Assembly (NCBI RefSeq): GCF_002863585.1
Contig: NZ_PGUY01000007.1
Location: 1-58,910, forward strand
Length of the DNA stretch: 58,910 nt
Direction: 5' to 3'
Source: Peribacillus deserti
Lineage (GTDB): Bacteria > Bacillota > Bacilli > Bacillales > DSM-1321
In this document: positions 57,005-58,910 of the stretch, in pieces
Numbering within the stretch: position 1 is the first letter of the stretch
Layout: every line of letters starts with the position of its first letter
Notes under the pieces: generated by a model
The model's database searches: none
What the model saw: the letters and a program-made list of their open reading frames with translations, nothing else
What the model was told of the DNA's origin: nothing
Made by a program: the position numbers and the translations under genes

Positions 57005-57124
57005 GGGAAATAGGGACATTCCCTATTTCCCAATATAGTTTTTCATATAGATCAGGCGGGAAATGGGGGACAGTCCCATTTCCCAAAACGAAATGGCAAA
57101 GCAGGGAGGGACCCTGTTTTGCCA
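57005..57124. repeat. Three palindromes in a row between treP and treA
   Basis: 57005-57031 (GGGAAATAGGGA / TCCCTATTTCCC), 57058-57084 (GGGAAATGGG / CCCATTTCCC) and 57094-57124 (TGGCAAAGCAGGG / CCCTGTTTTGCCA). In the mRNA each forms a stable hairpin. They may protect or attenuate the treP-treA transcript. GGGACAGTCCC-type palindromes are frequent in Bacillaceae genomes. Confidence 0.75.
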
Positions 57125-57141
57125 GTGTTTTATCTAATTTT

Positions 57142-58557
57142 CTATTTTTGTCTGCGCAGTTTTCCAAGTATTAGTGTAAGTACAAATGGTACCACAAGTG
57201 CGATTGCCATTCCAACAAAGAACGGACCCCATTTTTGAGGCACAATGGAGAAGAATGCCGGCAGTCCGCCAACCCCGATGGAAGGAGCCATTACTTTATT
57301 AATTGTAATGTAGACACCGCCAATTGCTGCCCCAGCCATAGCCGCAAAGAAAGGAAAACGGAAGCGCAGGTTAATCCCAAACATTGCCGGCTCTGTTATA
57401 CCTAGAAATGCTGAGATACCGGAAGATAATGAAAGACCTTTTATTTTATCATCTTTTGTTAACAGCATCATAGCTAAAGCTGAAGATCCTTGAGCGATGT
57501 TTGATAGTGCCAGGATCGGCCATAGGAACGTGCCGCCGATACTTGCAATCAGCTGGAAATCAACCGCCAGGAATGTGTGATGCATTCCTGTAATAACAAG
57601 CGGTGCGTATAAGGCGCCGTATATAAATCCGCCAATTGCAGGAACAGTATCAAAAATGGTAGTGAAAACATGAGTAATCGCATTACCTAGTCCAAATGTG
57701 ATTGGACCAATTACTGTAAATGCCAAGAATCCTGTTACTAAAAGTGTTACTGGAGCGACCACAAGAAGCTTGATCGAGTCATGAACTCGTTTATTTAGGA
57801 ATACTTCTATTTTTGCAAGAAGAAGGGAAGCAAATAATATTGGGAGAATCTGCCCTTGATAGCCGACCTTTTCAACATGCCAGCCGAATAAATTCCAGGT
57901 TGGTATATTGCCAGCTTCTTTTGCTTCAGCGTAGCCCCATGCATTAAGAAGATCTGGGTGGACAAGCATAAGCCCTAAAACAATCCCAAGCAGCGGGCTT
58001 CCGCCAAACCGTTTAACAGCAGACCATCCGACTAACCCAGGAAGGAAAGTGAAGGCCGTATTAGCAATGGTATTGATAATCGAGGCTACATCCTTCCATT
58101 GCTTATGAACATCCACTACTGATTTGTCATCATAGAAGATCCCAGGCCCAGTAAGAATATTGTTAATTCCCATCAACAAACCTGCCGTAACAAGCGCTGG
58201 CAGGATCGGAATGAATATGTCAGCCAGCGTTTTAACAGCCCTTTGAATAGGATTTAAGTTTTTTTCCGCCGCTGCTTTTGTATCTTCCTTTGTAGCCGTG
58301 CCAATTCCGGCTACATCAGCTACATCCGCGTAGACCTTATCAACTAGTCCTTGGCCGATTACTACTTGAAACTGGCCATTTGCTGAAAAAGATCCTTTTA
58401 CAACATCCATGTTTTCCAATTGTTCTTTATTGACTTTCTTTTCATCATGCAAGGCGAATCGAAGCCTTGTCACACAATGTGTTGCAGATGCAATATTATC
58501 TTTACCGCCAACAGCGTCGACAATCTTCTCGGCATCCTGACGATTTTGGTTTGCCAT
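57142..58557 (-). CDS. treP: Trehalose-specific PTS permease, EIIBC
   Basis: Imports and phosphorylates trehalose. A 471-residue protein: EIIB domain (about 1-90) with the phosphorylated Cys in SATHCVTRLRFAL near residue 29, then a glucose-superfamily EIIC membrane domain with about ten segments, including PILPALVTAGLLMG and GITEPAMFGINLRF. An EIIA domain is lacking, so a EIIA-Glc-type protein must supply phosphate. ATG 58557 follows GGAGGG; longer frames upstream are not supported. Confidence 0.95.
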   Translation of the reverse strand: MANQNRQDAEKIVDAVGGKDNIASATHCVTRLRFALHDEKKVNKEQLENMDVVKGSFSANGQFQVVIGQGLVDKVYADVADVAGIGTATKEDTKAAAEKNLNPIQRAVKTLADIFIPILPALVTAGLLMGINNILTGPGIFYDDKSVVDVHKQWKDVASIINTIANTAFTFLPGLVGWSAVKRFGGSPLLGIVLGLMLVHPDLLNAWGYAEAKEAGNIPTWNLFGWHVEKVGYQGQILPILFASLLLAKIEVFLNKRVHDSIKLLVVAPVTLLVTGFLAFTVIGPITFGLGNAITHVFTTIFDTVPAIGGFIYGALYAPLVITGMHHTFLAVDFQLIASIGGTFLWPILALSNIAQGSSALAMMLLTKDDKIKGLSLSSGISAFLGITEPAMFGINLRFRFPFFAAMAGAAIGGVYITINKVMAPSIGVGGLPAFFSIVPQKWGPFFVGMAIALVVPFVLTLILGKLRRQK

Positions 58558-58663
58558 TTTATTCCCTCCGTAAATGCAATGACAGAACACCTGGAAGAGG
58601 TCGATCTGTCTGCTCTTAATTATTTTATAATTTCCCAAGTTCGGTCCATTTAACCAGCGTGAA

Positions 58664-58677
58664 CTTGTATATACAAG
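58664..58677 (-). promoter_or_regulatory. TreR operator 1
   Basis: CTTGTATATACAAG, a perfect palindrome of the known tre operator type, downstream of the probable transcription start. Confidence 0.88.
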
Positions 58678-58678
58678 A

Positions 58679-58692
58679 TGTAACTGTTTTCA
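58679..58692 (-). promoter_or_regulatory. Catabolite-responsive element (cre)
   Basis: On the minus strand TGAAAACAGTTACA fits TGWAANCGNTTNCA with one mismatch at the central G. It touches the -10 hexamer, so CcpA binding would repress. Confidence 0.65.
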
Positions 58693-58720
58693 TAATAACT
58701 TGTATGTACAACTCAGTCAA
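58692..58720 (-). promoter_or_regulatory. tre operon promoter with TreR operator 2
   Basis: Minus strand: -35 TTGACT (58720-58715), 17 bases, -10 TATTAT (58697-58692). The palindrome TTGTACATACAA (58711-58700, one mismatch) fills the spacer. TreR bound there and at 58664 would block transcription. Confidence 0.85.
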
Positions 58721-58762
58721 GAAATTAGAGAAATCGCTTTCTTGGTAATGTTTATCAAAGAC

Positions 58763-58910
58763 TGTTTTCGCAAACTTTGTTGTTATTGAACAAGGGGTTG
58801 ATTGGAACGTGAGGATACTCGCTTTCCGCGGGGCGGGCGCCCGAGCCTCCTCGGCTTCGCCTGTGGGGTCTCACCTGATCGAAAAGCGGAGGACGGTGCT
58901 TTTCAAGAAA
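58763..58910 (-). repeat. GC-rich intergenic repeat, copy R5 (cut by window end)
   Basis: TTTTCGCAAACTTTGTTGTT, CTCGCTTTCCGCGGGGCGGG, GAGCCTCCTCGGCTTCGCCT and GTGGGGTCTCACCTG as in R3, same orientation. The other arm lies outside the window. Confidence 0.75.

Noticed and set aside
56988-57167. 60-codon N-terminal extension of treA
   Set aside because: It runs through three palindromes, is not conserved in TreA, and a TTG with a good ribosome site fits the family start.

Overview
The window comes from a chromosome of a low-GC Gram-positive spore-former-type Bacillaceae. Evidence: gene order 5S rRNA - tRNA-fMet - tsaE - tsaB - rimI - tsaD - ydiF - moaC - rex - ydiK - ydiL - groES - groEL as in Bacillus subtilis, AGGAGG-type ribosome sites, frequent TTG/GTG starts, a CIRCE operator, a Yuk/Yue (ESX-like) secretion locus and a treP-treA-treR operon. 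I cannot name the species.

Layout. 1-400: end of an rRNA operon plus initiator tRNA, with a small duplicated piece of the tRNA 5' end. 534-8028: core genes (t6A tRNA modification, ABC-F ATPase, molybdopterin synthesis, redox sensing, two small membrane-protein genes). A same-orientation DnaA-box cluster lies just after tsaD (3189-3363). 8208-10318: groESL under a CIRCE element.

10301-about 41100: a composite genomic island. The last 16-18 bases of groEL recur at 24034, 30062 and 40930. Remnants of a tyrosine-integrase 3' end on the minus strand follow the copies at 10301, 24034 and 40930. I read this as successive site-specific insertions into the 3' end of groEL. The cargo concerns reactive carbonyls and redox stress. 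Left part: hxlA/hxlB/hxlR, zwf, gnd and pgi, which together make a complete dissimilatory ribulose-monophosphate (RuMP) cycle for oxidising formaldehyde; a second HxlR-type regulator divergent from a DJ-1/PfpI gene; a YitT membrane protein; and two paralogous proteins of unknown function. Middle: an iron-dependent alcohol dehydrogenase with DJ-1/PfpI genes, a nitroreductase and a royal-jelly-protein-like protein. Right part: aldehyde dehydrogenase, nitroreductase, OsmC, thioredoxin, DJ-1/PfpI, two SDRs, an aldo-keto reductase, an Rrf2 regulator and an IDEAL-domain protein. Relics of IS3-type elements, AraC, HxlR and alcohol dehydrogenase genes show repeated gain and decay.

Two regulatory circuits can be read directly. 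(1) Three promoters (hxlA, zwf, and one of the unknown genes) share (A/C)CTAT-N11-GTGCGTACT at an identical distance (22 nt) from the -10 hexamer; this fits an HxlR activator site and ties the unknown gene to formaldehyde. (2) ACTGTAA-N9-TTACAGT palindromes sit on the thioredoxin promoter (three copies), on the rrf2 promoter in the same register, and before the IDEAL gene; this fits an autoregulated Rrf2 repressor.

41385-43134: a MerR-like/coiled-coil (DUF3967-type) gene with a decayed second copy, surrounded by GGGCGATAT-type iterated sites. 43312-54044: an ECF transporter S component, then the complete Yuk/Yue type VII-like secretion locus, whose YukD homologue appears to start with ATT. 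54160-58910: trehalose regulator, hydrolase and PTS permease with TreR operators and a near-consensus cre, bordered by GC-rich intergenic repeats that also occur three times in the island.
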